The notes under the pieces: model-generated | Database searches by the model: none | Seen by the model: only the letters and a program-made list of their open reading frames with translations | What the model was told of the DNA's origin: nothing | In this document: piece after piece, positions 28,158-38,301 of the stretch | Layout: every line of letters starts with the position of its first letter | How positions within the stretch are numbered: position 1 is the first letter of the stretch | Assembly: GCA_003155915.1 (NCBI GenBank) | Contig: PMFA01000003.1 | Coordinates: forward strand, 62,001 to 126,000 | DNA length: 64,000 nt | Origin: Acidimicrobiaceae bacterium | GTDB lineage: Bacteria > Actinomycetota > Acidimicrobiia > Acidimicrobiales > RAAP-2 | Direction: 5' to 3' | Program-made: the position numbers and the translations under genes

Positions 28158-29786
28158 GTGGCCACTTTTCAACGCGAGCGCGCGCTCGAATCGATGACCC
28201 GCTCGACCTACGACCTCGTGGTCGTCGGCGCCGGCATGACCGGTGCGGGCGTCGCGCTCGACGCGGCGTCACGGGGCCTGCGCGTCGCCTTGATCGACAG
28301 CGGTGACATTGCGTCCGGGACGAGCTCGAAGTCCTCCAAAATGGTCCACGGCGGCCTCCGCTATCTACAGCAAAGAGAGTTCCGACTCGTCTATGAGAAC
28401 CTGCGCGAACGACAGCGACTCCTCGAGAACGCACCGTTCCTGGTGCGCCCCCTCCCCTTTCTCGTGCCCCTCTTCGGTCGCAACGGCGTCGCGTCCAAAG
28501 CGCTGGTGAAGGGCTACTCGACCGCGCTTCGAATCTACGAACTCAGCGGCGCCTGGCGAATCGGACAGCGTCATCGCAAGATCACTCGTGACGAGGCGCT
28601 CGCGCTTTTGCCGACCCTCAACATCGATCGGCTCGTCGCGGGATTCCTCTACTTCGACGCCCGCGGCGACGACGCACGGGTGGCGCTCGCCCTCGCCAAG
28701 ACCGCGGCCCTCGACTTCGGCGCCGACGTCGCCACGTACCTGCGCTGCGTCGACATTCTCCACGACGCCTCGGGGCGCGTGAGCGCGGTGACCGCCCACG
28801 ACGAACTGGGCGACACCACGATCTCGATCACGACCTCGGCCGTCGTGAACGCCACCGGGGTGTGGGCCGATGACCTGTTCACGATCGCCGAGCACAAGAC
28901 CTCGCACCGAATCACCCCGGCCAAGGGCGTCCACCTCAGCGTCGCGCGCGACCGTCTACCGGCCGACGTGGCGGCGGTCTTGAGCGTCCCGGGTGACCGG
29001 CGCAGTATCTTCGTCGTGCCCTTCGAAGGGGCGGCGTTCACGTACATCGGTACGACGGACACCCACTACGAAGGAGAGTTCGACGAACCGCACTGCACTC
29101 CCGAGGACGTCGACTACCTACTCAACGCCGTGAACGCGTCGACGTCGTCGAAACTCACCACGAGCGACGTCACCGGCGTCTGGGCCGGCCTTCGACCGTT
29201 GCTCGCTCCCGTTGCGGGCAAAGTAGTGAAGGAACGCACGGCCGACCTCTCTCGCCGACACCAAGTGACCGATTCGCACGACGGCGTCGTGCACATCACC
29301 GGCGGCAAGTGGACGACCTATCGGCAGATGGCCGAAGACACCGTCGACGCACTTCGTCCCTACGTGTCCGGTCTCAAGAGCGTGCGAACGAAGTCGTTGC
29401 GTCTCCACGGCGTGGGGCCGTGGCGCCCGACGACCGAACGAGAGATTCACCTCTACGAGCGTTTCGGAGAAGACGGCCTGGTGATTCTCGACATGATCGC
29501 CGACGATGACACCCTCGGTGAGTGGCCCATTGACGGTCAGCCCTACGTCGGTGCCGAGTTCGTCTACTCCGCCCGTTTCGAAATGGCGACCTCATTGATC
29601 GATCTCCTGACACGGCGCACTCGCGCCCACTTGCTCGACGCCCGTGCCACCTTGAAGGGCGCCTCGCTCGTCGCCGCGCTCGTCGCCGCCGACCTGGGCT
29701 GGAGCGACGCGGACCAGCGACGCGAACTCGACGCGTACGAGTCGCTCGTGCGTCGCGAGTTCGGCGCCGCCGGACTGACTTTGTAG
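28158..29786 (+). CDS. glpD: FAD-dependent glycerol-3-phosphate dehydrogenase
   Basis: YDLVVVGAGMTGAGVALDAASRGLRVALIDSGDIASGTSSKSSKMVHGGLRYLQQ; GTG start. Confidence 0.92.
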   Translation: MATFQRERALESMTRSTYDLVVVGAGMTGAGVALDAASRGLRVALIDSGDIASGTSSKSSKMVHGGLRYLQQREFRLVYENLRERQRLLENAPFLVRPLPFLVPLFGRNGVASKALVKGYSTALRIYELSGAWRIGQRHRKITRDEALALLPTLNIDRLVAGFLYFDARGDDARVALALAKTAALDFGADVATYLRCVDILHDASGRVSAVTAHDELGDTTISITTSAVVNATGVWADDLFTIAEHKTSHRITPAKGVHLSVARDRLPADVAAVLSVPGDRRSIFVVPFEGAAFTYIGTTDTHYEGEFDEPHCTPEDVDYLLNAVNASTSSKLTTSDVTGVWAGLRPLLAPVAGKVVKERTADLSRRHQVTDSHDGVVHITGGKWTTYRQMAEDTVDALRPYVSGLKSVRTKSLRLHGVGPWRPTTEREIHLYERFGEDGLVILDMIADDDTLGEWPIDGQPYVGAEFVYSARFEMATSLIDLLTRRTRAHLLDARATLKGASLVAALVAADLGWSDADQRRELDAYESLVRREFGAAGLTL

Positions 29787-29795
29787 AGTGCAACG

Positions 29796-31247
29796 GTGAC
29801 CCGACCGACGATGCCGAATGAGTATCCGGCGGGATCGTTCGAAGAGGTCCCTTCATCGCTCGCCCCACCGGCGCTGCTCGAGGATCTCACGGGCGCGGGC
29901 GTCGCCTTCGACACGAGCACCGAAGGTCGCGCGGACCACGGACGTGACTGGTGGCCGCTGTCGATCCCCGTCGTCGCGAAGGGCCACGTCCCCCAGTGGC
30001 CCGGCGTGGTCGTTCGACCGACCTCGAGCGATGACGTGCGCCGCGTCCTCCAGGTCGCCTCGAAACATCACGTCGCGGTGACCGCCCAGGGCGGACGCTC
30101 CAGTGTGGTCGGCGGCGCGGTCGCCCCCGAGGGCGCCATCGCGCTCGACATGACCGGTCTCAATCGCGTCCTCGACATCGATACGGTGTCGGGCACCGTG
30201 AGTGTCGAGGCGGGCGTCTTCGGACCCGACCTGGAGCGAGCAGTCTCCGAGTCGGGCTGGACGGTCGGACACTTCCCCCAATCCTTCGAACTGGCGACCG
30301 TCGGCGGATGGATCGCCTGTCGCGGCGCCGGCCAATACTCCAATCGCTACGGAAAGATCGAAGACATCGTGCGTGGACTGAGTGTCGTGCTCGCCAGTGG
30401 CGAGACGGTTGAACTCGGGGGGCGAGCCCCGCGCCAGGCGGTAGGCCCGGACCTCGTGCAACTCTTCGTCGGTTCCGAGGGCACGCTCGGCGTGATCACG
30501 CGCGCGACCCTCGTCATGCACCGCGTGCCGAAGAGCGAACGACGAGCGGCTTACGGCTTCGCCAACTTCGACGAGGGACTGGACGCCTGCCGTCGCGTCA
30601 TGCAGCGCGACGCTCGGCCGGCCGTGCTGCGACTCTATGACGAGATTGAATCGAAGCGCTCATTCGACGTGGAGCGCTGCGCGTTGATCGTGCTCGACGA
30701 AGGCGACTCGTACCTGGTCGAGGCGACAATGCGGATCGTCGCCGAAGAGTGCGCCGCGGCCTCGGTGCTTGATTCGAACCTCGTCGCGAAGTGGCTCGAG
30801 CACCGCAATGACGTCGGGGCGCTGGCGCCCCTATGGGAGCGCGGCTACGTCGTCGACACGATCGAGGTGGCGGGCACGTGGGCGTCGTTGCCCGCGATGC
30901 GTCGTGCGGTTATCGACGCGCTAGGGCACATGACGGGCATCACCGTAGCGTCGGTGCACCAATCGCACGCCTACCTCGACGGCGCGTGTCTCTACTTCAC
31001 CTTCGCCGCACGGCCCGAGGACGACGTGAGCGGGTTCTATCGTCGAGCGTGGGAGTGCGTGACCGAAGAAGTGCTGCGCCACGGCGGTGCGCTCAGCCAC
31101 CATCACGGCGTCGGTCGCAATCGAGCTCGCTTCGTCCCCGAAGCCCTCGGCAGCGCGTTCAGTGTCCTGCGGGACCTAAAGAAACTGCTCGACCCCGACA
31201 GCATCATGAATCCCGGAGTTCTCGGCCTGGGTGGTGCGCCGTGGTGA
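29796..31247 (+). CDS. FAD-binding oxidase, alkyldihydroxyacetonephosphate synthase-like
   Basis: RPTSSDDVRRVLQVASKHHVAVTAQGGRSSVVGGA; RLYDEIES; SHHHGVGRNRARF. Confidence 0.88.
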   Translation: MTRPTMPNEYPAGSFEEVPSSLAPPALLEDLTGAGVAFDTSTEGRADHGRDWWPLSIPVVAKGHVPQWPGVVVRPTSSDDVRRVLQVASKHHVAVTAQGGRSSVVGGAVAPEGAIALDMTGLNRVLDIDTVSGTVSVEAGVFGPDLERAVSESGWTVGHFPQSFELATVGGWIACRGAGQYSNRYGKIEDIVRGLSVVLASGETVELGGRAPRQAVGPDLVQLFVGSEGTLGVITRATLVMHRVPKSERRAAYGFANFDEGLDACRRVMQRDARPAVLRLYDEIESKRSFDVERCALIVLDEGDSYLVEATMRIVAEECAAASVLDSNLVAKWLEHRNDVGALAPLWERGYVVDTIEVAGTWASLPAMRRAVIDALGHMTGITVASVHQSHAYLDGACLYFTFAARPEDDVSGFYRRAWECVTEEVLRHGGALSHHHGVGRNRARFVPEALGSAFSVLRDLKKLLDPDSIMNPGVLGLGGAPW

Positions 31248-32692
31248 AGGCCCTCGCCATCGACGTCGGTACGACGTCGATTCGAACGGCCATCGTCGAC
31301 GCCAATGGAACTGTCACCCACGCGCATCGCCAACGACTGAGCCTGACCACGCCGAATCCCGGTGAAGTGGAACTCGACGGCGTCGAGATCGCGCGGCTCG
31401 CGCTCGAATTGGCGACGCGCACGTTGAATGAGGCCGGTGGCGCCGACGTCGTGGGCATCACCAATCAGCGCGCGACCACGATTGTCTTCGATCCGGTGAC
31501 GGGCGCACCGGTGGGTCCCGCCATCGGGTGGCAGGATCTTCGAACCGTGATCGACTGTTTGGTCTTGCAGGGCGAAGGTCTGCGCCTGGCACCCAATCAG
31601 TCGGCGACCAAGGCGCGCTGGCTCGTAAATCACTCGCGACGAGCTTCGAGCGAACTCCGATTCGCCACCATCGATACCTGGTTGGCGTGGAACTTGAGTG
31701 GCGGCGCCCTCCACGTGACCGATCGTTCGAACGCGGGCGTCAACGGTCTCGTGGCGCTGGGTGTCGAAGAGTGGGACCAACACGCCCTCTCCGTGCTCGG
31801 ACTCGACGCGGTGATGATGCCGAGCATCGTCGACACCATGGGGATCATCGGGCGCGCCACGTCGCTGCCCGGTGCACCGATGATCACCGCATTGGTCGGC
31901 GACCAGTCGGCGTCGCTCTTTGGCCAGTCGTGCATCTCTCGGGGCGCCAAGATCACCTTCGGCACCGGGGCGATGCTCGACATGGTTCGAGGGATGACGG
32001 GGCCCGAACGGATGACACGATTTGCGTCAGGCTGTTTTCCCGTCGTCCTGCACAGTCGCGATCACGAACTCACCTGGGGCATCGAGGCGATCGTGCTCTC
32101 GGCGGGTGCGTGCATTGAATGGCTCCGCGACGATCTCGGTCTGATAACTGACGCCGCCGAGACAGAGTCCCTCGCAGAGTTGGTCTCTTCGACCGAGGGC
32201 GTCACGTTCGTGCCGGCCCTCTCGGGGCTCGGCACGCCGCAATGGGACTTCGGCGCGCGCGGCGGATTCTTCGGGATCACCCGTGGATCGACGAAGGCGC
32301 ACGTGGTGCGCGCGGTGCTCGAGGGCATCGCCCAGCGCGGTGCCGATCTGGTGGACGCCGCCTACCAAGAGACCGGCCAGTCGCTCGAAGAGATTCGCGT
32401 GGACGGTGGCATGAGCGACAACCGATTCCTCGTCCAGTGCCTCGCCGACTTCACGGGTCTGCGCGTCGCGGTGTCATCGGAGCGTGAGGCCACCACGCGA
32501 GGTGCGGGGCTCATGGCGCTGGTCGGGCACGGGGCGCTCTCGTTCCACGACATCGAAGGACTCTGGTCGCCGTCAATGGTGCTGACACCGTCGATCCTCG
32601 AAGAAACTCGCCGTCGTCGTCGTGACGAGTGGGCCAGCGTCGTGCGGCGGGTCGAAAAGACGATTCCGGAGCTGAGTGCGGTCGAGTTCTAG
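31244..32692 (+). CDS. FGGY-family carbohydrate kinase (glycerol kinase-like)
   Basis: VKALAIDVGTTSIRTAIVDANG; TFGTGAMLDM; VDGGMSDNRFLVQ; start overlaps preceding stop. Confidence 0.88.
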   Translation: MKALAIDVGTTSIRTAIVDANGTVTHAHRQRLSLTTPNPGEVELDGVEIARLALELATRTLNEAGGADVVGITNQRATTIVFDPVTGAPVGPAIGWQDLRTVIDCLVLQGEGLRLAPNQSATKARWLVNHSRRASSELRFATIDTWLAWNLSGGALHVTDRSNAGVNGLVALGVEEWDQHALSVLGLDAVMMPSIVDTMGIIGRATSLPGAPMITALVGDQSASLFGQSCISRGAKITFGTGAMLDMVRGMTGPERMTRFASGCFPVVLHSRDHELTWGIEAIVLSAGACIEWLRDDLGLITDAAETESLAELVSSTEGVTFVPALSGLGTPQWDFGARGGFFGITRGSTKAHVVRAVLEGIAQRGADLVDAAYQETGQSLEEIRVDGGMSDNRFLVQCLADFTGLRVAVSSEREATTRGAGLMALVGHGALSFHDIEGLWSPSMVLTPSILEETRRRRRDEWASVVRRVEKTIPELSAVEF

Positions 32693-33909
32693 TCCGCCCA
32701 CGGCGCGTCGTCGAGGGCTAGATCGAGCGTCGAGGGCGATTCCAGCAGGTGCTTGGACAACATCAGGCCCCGCGGCTGGGACAACGTCACGATACCGGTC
32801 ACGACACCGCCGCGGGAGTAGAGCGCGAGCCACTTCCCCTCTTCCGGACTACCGCTGACACGCACCACGTCGTCATCCGGTCGTGCGTGGCCCAACATCT
32901 GGATCTTCTTGCCGTACTGATCGGACCAGAAGTACGGCACCATCAATGCCCGAGTGCCTTCGCCCGTCACCCAGAAGTGCGCCAACTCGTTCGCGTGGAG
33001 GTTCGCCACTTCCCAGTGTTCGATCCGCACGAGTTCCTCGCCCATCACATTGGGCCAGCTGAAGCGCGCGACGTCGCCGATGGCGGCGATACTCTCGCGC
33101 GCCAAGAGGTTCTCGTCGACGACAACACCATTATCCAACGTGAGTCCGGATCCCTCCAGCCATTCGAAGTTCGCCAACGCGCCCGCGCCTACGATCACCG
33201 CGTCGGCGTGTAGTGGTTCCCCGACCTCGAAACGAACCACGAATCCCTCGGTGCCGTGTTCAACGTCGCGAATGTGCTGGTCGCTGCGCAGTTCGACATC
33301 CGCGTCCGCGGCGAGTCGCTCGAGCCACGAAGAGACGTCGGGACCGAGGACACCGATGAGTGGTCGCTGCAGCGCTTCAAGGACGATCGGCACGAAACCG
33401 CGACTCTTCAGTTGGGTCGCCACTTCGGCGCCGATGAAGCCACCGCCGATGACGACGATCACGCTGCCCGCTTTAAGTCCGTCGAGTTCGAGGCGCATGC
33501 GCAGTTCGTCATCGCGGTTGCGAAGCGTGAGAATCTGATCGTCGGCACTGAAGGGGAGCCGGCGGGCCCGTGCGCCGGTGGCGATAACTACGTGCGTTCC
33601 CTCGACTCTCGAGCCGTCCTCGAGTTCCACCGTGTTCGACTCCACGTCGAGCGACATCGCTCGGACACCGAGACGGAGGTTTACCTTGGTCTCGGCGATG
33701 CGTTCGGGCGTCGCGAGCGTGGCGCGTTCGGCGTCCCACTTGCCCGCGAGCACTTGTTTGGAGAGCGGCGGACGATCGTAGGGCGCGTAGGTCTCCTCGC
33801 CGAGCAACGTGACCTCGCCGTCGAAGCCCTCTCGCCGCAGGGCCTCAACGAGGCGCCATCCCCCGAAACCCGCCCCCACGATGACGACGTGATCCGAGTT
33901 CTGCAGCAT
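32689..33909 (-). CDS. NAD(P)/FAD-dependent ferredoxin reductase
   Basis: VVIVGAGFGGWRLVEALRREGFDGEVTLLGEETYAPYDRPPLSK. Confidence 0.92.
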   Translation of the reverse strand: MLQNSDHVVIVGAGFGGWRLVEALRREGFDGEVTLLGEETYAPYDRPPLSKQVLAGKWDAERATLATPERIAETKVNLRLGVRAMSLDVESNTVELEDGSRVEGTHVVIATGARARRLPFSADDQILTLRNRDDELRMRLELDGLKAGSVIVVIGGGFIGAEVATQLKSRGFVPIVLEALQRPLIGVLGPDVSSWLERLAADADVELRSDQHIRDVEHGTEGFVVRFEVGEPLHADAVIVGAGALANFEWLEGSGLTLDNGVVVDENLLARESIAAIGDVARFSWPNVMGEELVRIEHWEVANLHANELAHFWVTGEGTRALMVPYFWSDQYGKKIQMLGHARPDDDVVRVSGSPEEGKWLALYSRGGVVTGIVTLSQPRGLMLSKHLLESPSTLDLALDDAPWAD

Positions 33910-33911
33910 GA

Positions 33912-34628
33912 TCAGCGCGCGAACATGGCGAGCCACTGCTCGGCGCTCGCCGGGACCAGTGCGCGGTTGTGCTGGCGGACATCACCCATGGGCGCGCTCG
34001 GGTCGGCCGAGTAGAGATGGCCGGGAAAGAGAGTCGTGTCGTCCGAGATCGCCGAGAGACGCTGGGTCAACGTCCGGTACATCTCTTGGGGGTCCGAACC
34101 CGGTAGGTCGGTGCGACCACAGCCGTCGAGGAACAAGGTGTCGCCGCTGATCAGGCGGCCGTTCACCAACAGGCACTGACTACCCGGCGTGTGTCCGGGG
34201 GTGTGAATCAACGAAACTTCGAAGTCGCCCACCGCAACCACGTCGCCGGCGCCGTGAGCGACGAGGGAGTCTTCGCCGACGCCCGTGCGTTTCGTGACCC
34301 ACTCCACTTCGTCGGCCTGCACGTGAATCGGCACGTCGATCCTCTCCAACAGTTCGACGATGCCGGCGATTTGTGCTCGACCACCGAGATTGCCGCCGAC
34401 ATGGTCCGGGTGATAATGCGTCGCAAAGACCGCACTCACGCGCATGTCGTCGCCTTCCACGAGATCAATCAGTTCGCCGGGCCGATAGGCCGGGTCCACT
34501 AATGCGGCCTCGCCCGTCTCGCGGTCACCGAAGGTGTAGACGAAGTTGACCATCTGCTCAGCGACGGGGTCATCGAGGGCGAAGTCCAGTCCACTCAGTA
34601 ACTGGCGAAAATAGAAGCGTTCGGTCAT
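33912..34628 (-). CDS. MBL-fold hydrolase (glyoxalase II / persulfide dioxygenase-like)
   Basis: FATHYHPDHVGG; IHTPGHTPGSQCL; LISGDTLFLDGCGRTDLPG. Confidence 0.9.
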   Translation of the reverse strand: MTERFYFRQLLSGLDFALDDPVAEQMVNFVYTFGDRETGEAALVDPAYRPGELIDLVEGDDMRVSAVFATHYHPDHVGGNLGGRAQIAGIVELLERIDVPIHVQADEVEWVTKRTGVGEDSLVAHGAGDVVAVGDFEVSLIHTPGHTPGSQCLLVNGRLISGDTLFLDGCGRTDLPGSDPQEMYRTLTQRLSAISDDTTLFPGHLYSADPSAPMGDVRQHNRALVPASAEQWLAMFAR

Positions 34629-34837
34629 TCGCTTTCGAGGACCCTCGACAGGCGTGGCGCCAATTCATCGACCTTCGCCTTCGTGGCGTCCAGTCGAGCC
34701 TCCAGCGTCTCGATGATCGCCGTCGCGCGCTCGAGTTTCACGAACAGTTCGTCGACCGAGACCTCACCTTCATCAAAGGACGCGACGATGGCGTCGAGTT
34801 CGTTCGCCGCGTCGTTCCAGTCACCGACAGTGCTCAT
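34625..34837 (-). CDS. xseB: Exodeoxyribonuclease VII small subunit
   Basis: ELDAIVASFDEGEVSVDELFVKLERATAIIETLEARL; adjacent to xseA. Confidence 0.88.
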   Translation of the reverse strand: MSTVGDWNDAANELDAIVASFDEGEVSVDELFVKLERATAIIETLEARLDATKAKVDELAPRLSRVLESE

Positions 34838-36105
34838 GGCAATGCTCCAGTCTTTTCATTCACAGTAGATTCAAACGACCCGTCACTCACCAGTACCGTC
34901 ACGCGGTCCCCCTCGTTGACGTCGTCCAGCGATTTCACGACGGTGCCGTCTCGGTTGGTCACGACGGACCAGCCTTGGGCGAGCCGTCGTTTCGGGTCAT
35001 AGGCGCTCAGGAGTGCCCGGTTGCTCGCGAGAAACTGCGCGCCAGTGTTGAGGAGATGGCGACTGTGCATCAACAGTGCGCCGCGAGTGCTCGCGAGGTG
35101 GCGCTGCTCGGCGCGGAGCCGATCACGCACCGCGAAGATCATGGTGCGTCGACGCTCGGCGACGTACTCGGTGGCCTCATCGAGAACCGCTGTCGTCGCG
35201 TCGAGGACACGCTGCGCCGGAAGACGCACGTGACGGGCGTGCCAGTTTGCGACGATCCCCGCAATCTCTTCACCCAGTTTGGTGGGCGTGATCGCTCGGG
35301 TGTGCGCGACGAGGTCGGCGATCGACTCGTCCCCGGTGTGACCAATTCCCGTGAAGATCGGGGTCGAAGACGCCGCGATCGCGCGAGCCACCCGCTCGTC
35401 GTCGAAACAGGCGAGGTCACCCTTGGAGCCACCACCGCGCACGACGCAGATGATGTCGACACCGTGTTCGTCGAGCGTCTCAATCGCCGCGACGATTTGG
35501 GCCGGCGCCGCTTCACCCTGCACCGCGCTCTTGACGAGTACGATCTCGAAGCCGTAGCCGGAGTTGAGCAACTGACCGGTGAAGTCGCTGTAGCCCTCCG
35601 TACCAGGACTGGCGACCAGTCCGACGCGCAACGGGACCGGTGAAAGTGCGACCTGCTTATTGGAATCCAACAGTCCCTCGGCCGTCAGTCGCGCAATCAG
35701 TTCCGCTCGACGGCGCGCAACGTCACCGAGCAATCCCTGCACGTCGATCTGCGTGATGGTGAAGCCGATCTTTCCCTGGGGCGCGTACACGTCGACGTAG
35801 CCGTAGAAGTTGACAATTAACCCCGCCGACAGCGTCACGCCTTCGGCGGCGAGCTTTCGTTTCAGGGGCGCCCACGGCGTCGCCCAGCAGTGCGCGTTGA
35901 GCACGGGACGCTTGGTGTCTGAGGACGCGGAACCGGCGTCCACGAGGTCGACGTAGACGTGACCCTTCTCGTAGACCTTGGCGATCTCGCCGCGGACCCA
36001 GTGCGGATGACGGCGACCGTACGCCGATTCGAGTCGCGCGGTGAGCAGTTGGTAGAAGGCGCCGACCTCCAAGATCTCTTCAGTGTCACTCACTTCTTCA
36101 TCCAC
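34834..36105 (-). CDS. xseA: Exodeoxyribonuclease VII large subunit
   Basis: VRGEIAKVYEKGHVYVDLVD; RVGLVASPGTEGYSDF; VVRGGGSKGDLACFDDERVARAIA; GTG start. Confidence 0.94.
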   Translation of the reverse strand: MDEEVSDTEEILEVGAFYQLLTARLESAYGRRHPHWVRGEIAKVYEKGHVYVDLVDAGSASSDTKRPVLNAHCWATPWAPLKRKLAAEGVTLSAGLIVNFYGYVDVYAPQGKIGFTITQIDVQGLLGDVARRRAELIARLTAEGLLDSNKQVALSPVPLRVGLVASPGTEGYSDFTGQLLNSGYGFEIVLVKSAVQGEAAPAQIVAAIETLDEHGVDIICVVRGGGSKGDLACFDDERVARAIAASSTPIFTGIGHTGDESIADLVAHTRAITPTKLGEEIAGIVANWHARHVRLPAQRVLDATTAVLDEATEYVAERRRTMIFAVRDRLRAEQRHLASTRGALLMHSRHLLNTGAQFLASNRALLSAYDPKRRLAQGWSVVTNRDGTVVKSLDDVNEGDRVTVLVSDGSFESTVNEKTGALP

Positions 36106-36185
36106 GACGCGAGGATACCGTGGCGTTACAAGATAAATACGACTCTTGTCCGAGTCGTGGGCGTGTGTCAGAATTGTCACGGATG

Positions 36186-36549
<364 letters not shown>

Positions 36550-36576
36550 TCCAACCACCTATTCGAAAGTCGAACC

Positions 36577-38301
36577 GTGTTACACCTGCCCTACCGCGAG
36601 TTGCCGACCGCGGAACCCGGCACACCCGATACGCGTTCGCCGCTGCGCTATTTGATCTGGATCGCCGCGCAACAGAAGATCCACTTGACCTTCAACGCCC
36701 TCTTCGGTATCGGCTGGATGGTGAGTCAGGCACTGATCTGGGCGGCCGTCGGCGCCGCGATCGACCACGGCGTCATCCCCAAGAACGAGGGCGAACTCTT
36801 CTTGTGGGTCGGCGTCGTCATGGCGCTCGGTCTCTTCCAGGCGATCTGCGGCGCACTGCGTCACCAACTGGCCGTGACCAACTGGATGAACGCCTCCTAC
36901 AAAACCGTTCAGGTCATTGGCCACCACATCTCGAAGACCGGCTCCGCCGTGACTGACGAGATCCCTTCCGGCGACATTGTCAACACGGTGGCCTCGGACG
37001 CCATGCGCATCGGTGGCGCGTACGACGTGTTCGCGCGCTTCATGGGCGCGATCGCCGCCTGGGTCGTCGTTTCGTTCATTCTCCTCTCGTCCTCGGTCGA
37101 ACTGGGACTCATTGTCCTCATCGGTGTGCCGGTCCTGGCGTCGCTCACGACACCATTGATGAAGCCGTTGCACGCCACCCAAGCCGCCCAGCGCGAAGCG
37201 GCCGGACGTCTGGCGGCGCTCGGCTCCGACACCGTCGCCGGACTTCGCATCTTGCGCGGCGTGGGCGGCGAAGAGGTCTTTCTCAATAACTACAAGCGCC
37301 AAAGCAACATCGTTCGACTCGCGGGAAATCGCATCGCCGCGCCGCAGGCCGGTCTGGAGTCGGGCCAGGTGCTGCTGCCCGCGATTCTCACGGCAATCGT
37401 GACGTACCTGGGCGCCCAAGACGTGATGCACGGGACCCTCGCACCGGGACAGCTCGTCGCGTTCTTCGGCTACGCCACCTTTCTCACCACGCCGCTTCGC
37501 ACGGCGATTGAGTACGTCATCGCCACCACCCGCGCCTTCGTCGGCGCCGGTCGCGTCCTTCGCATCTTGAACATCGACCCGTTGGTCGCCGAACCGGCGT
37601 CACCGCTGCTCTGGCCCGCCGTGATCGATGCCATCGATGACCGCGTGAGTGGCCTCTCGCTTCGTCGAGGTCAACTGGTCGCCTTCGTCACCGAAACACC
37701 GGCCGAGGCATCACAACTCGCCGACCGCCTGGGTCGATTCGTTCCTGACGTCGCCGGCGTGACGATCAACGGAACGCCGCTGGGTCTCTTCTCGGTCGCG
37801 GACACCCGCCGCAACATCGTCGTGAGCGAGATCGAACCACGCCTCTTCTCCGGTGAACTGCGCTACGAACTCGTCCCCCACGGTGACGTCTCCGACGGCA
37901 ACATCATGCCCGCGCTCGAAGCCACGAGTTCACTCGACATCCTCGAGGCCTTGGAAGACGGACTCGACACCCTCGTTGAAGAGCGGGGTCGAAGCTTCTC
38001 CGGTGGACAACGCCAACGTCTCAGTCTGGCGCGCGCGATACTGACCAACGCCGAGGTACTGATCCTCGTCGAACCGACGTCCGCGGTCGATACGCACACC
38101 GAGGGACGAATCGCGCAGCGACTGCGCCACGTTCGCGGCGCACACACGACGCTCGTCGCCACCACCAGTCCCCTGCTACTCGAGCAGATGGACGTCATTT
38201 ACGTAGTGGTGAACGGACGCGCCTTCGCACACGGCACGCACGACGAACTCATTGCCGCGTCGTCGACCTATCGCCAGATCGTGTTGCGCGAGGACGCCTG
38301 A
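36577..38301 (+). CDS. ABC exporter subunit 1 (TMD-NBD), degenerate nucleotide-binding site
   Basis: Exporter fold; signature FSGGQRQRLSLARA kept, Walker A replaced by VTETPAEASQL, Walker B LILVEP, H-loop VATTS. Confidence 0.9.
   Translation: MLHLPYRELPTAEPGTPDTRSPLRYLIWIAAQQKIHLTFNALFGIGWMVSQALIWAAVGAAIDHGVIPKNEGELFLWVGVVMALGLFQAICGALRHQLAVTNWMNASYKTVQVIGHHISKTGSAVTDEIPSGDIVNTVASDAMRIGGAYDVFARFMGAIAAWVVVSFILLSSSVELGLIVLIGVPVLASLTTPLMKPLHATQAAQREAAGRLAALGSDTVAGLRILRGVGGEEVFLNNYKRQSNIVRLAGNRIAAPQAGLESGQVLLPAILTAIVTYLGAQDVMHGTLAPGQLVAFFGYATFLTTPLRTAIEYVIATTRAFVGAGRVLRILNIDPLVAEPASPLLWPAVIDAIDDRVSGLSLRRGQLVAFVTETPAEASQLADRLGRFVPDVAGVTINGTPLGLFSVADTRRNIVVSEIEPRLFSGELRYELVPHGDVSDGNIMPALEATSSLDILEALEDGLDTLVEERGRSFSGGQRQRLSLARAILTNAEVLILVEPTSAVDTHTEGRIAQRLRHVRGAHTTLVATTSPLLLEQMDVIYVVVNGRAFAHGTHDELIAASSTYRQIVLREDA

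Noticed and set aside
30833-31243. N-terminal extension of the FGGY kinase ORF
   Set aside because: Overlaps the AGPS-like gene and is Arg-rich; kinase homology begins at VKALAIDVGTTS.
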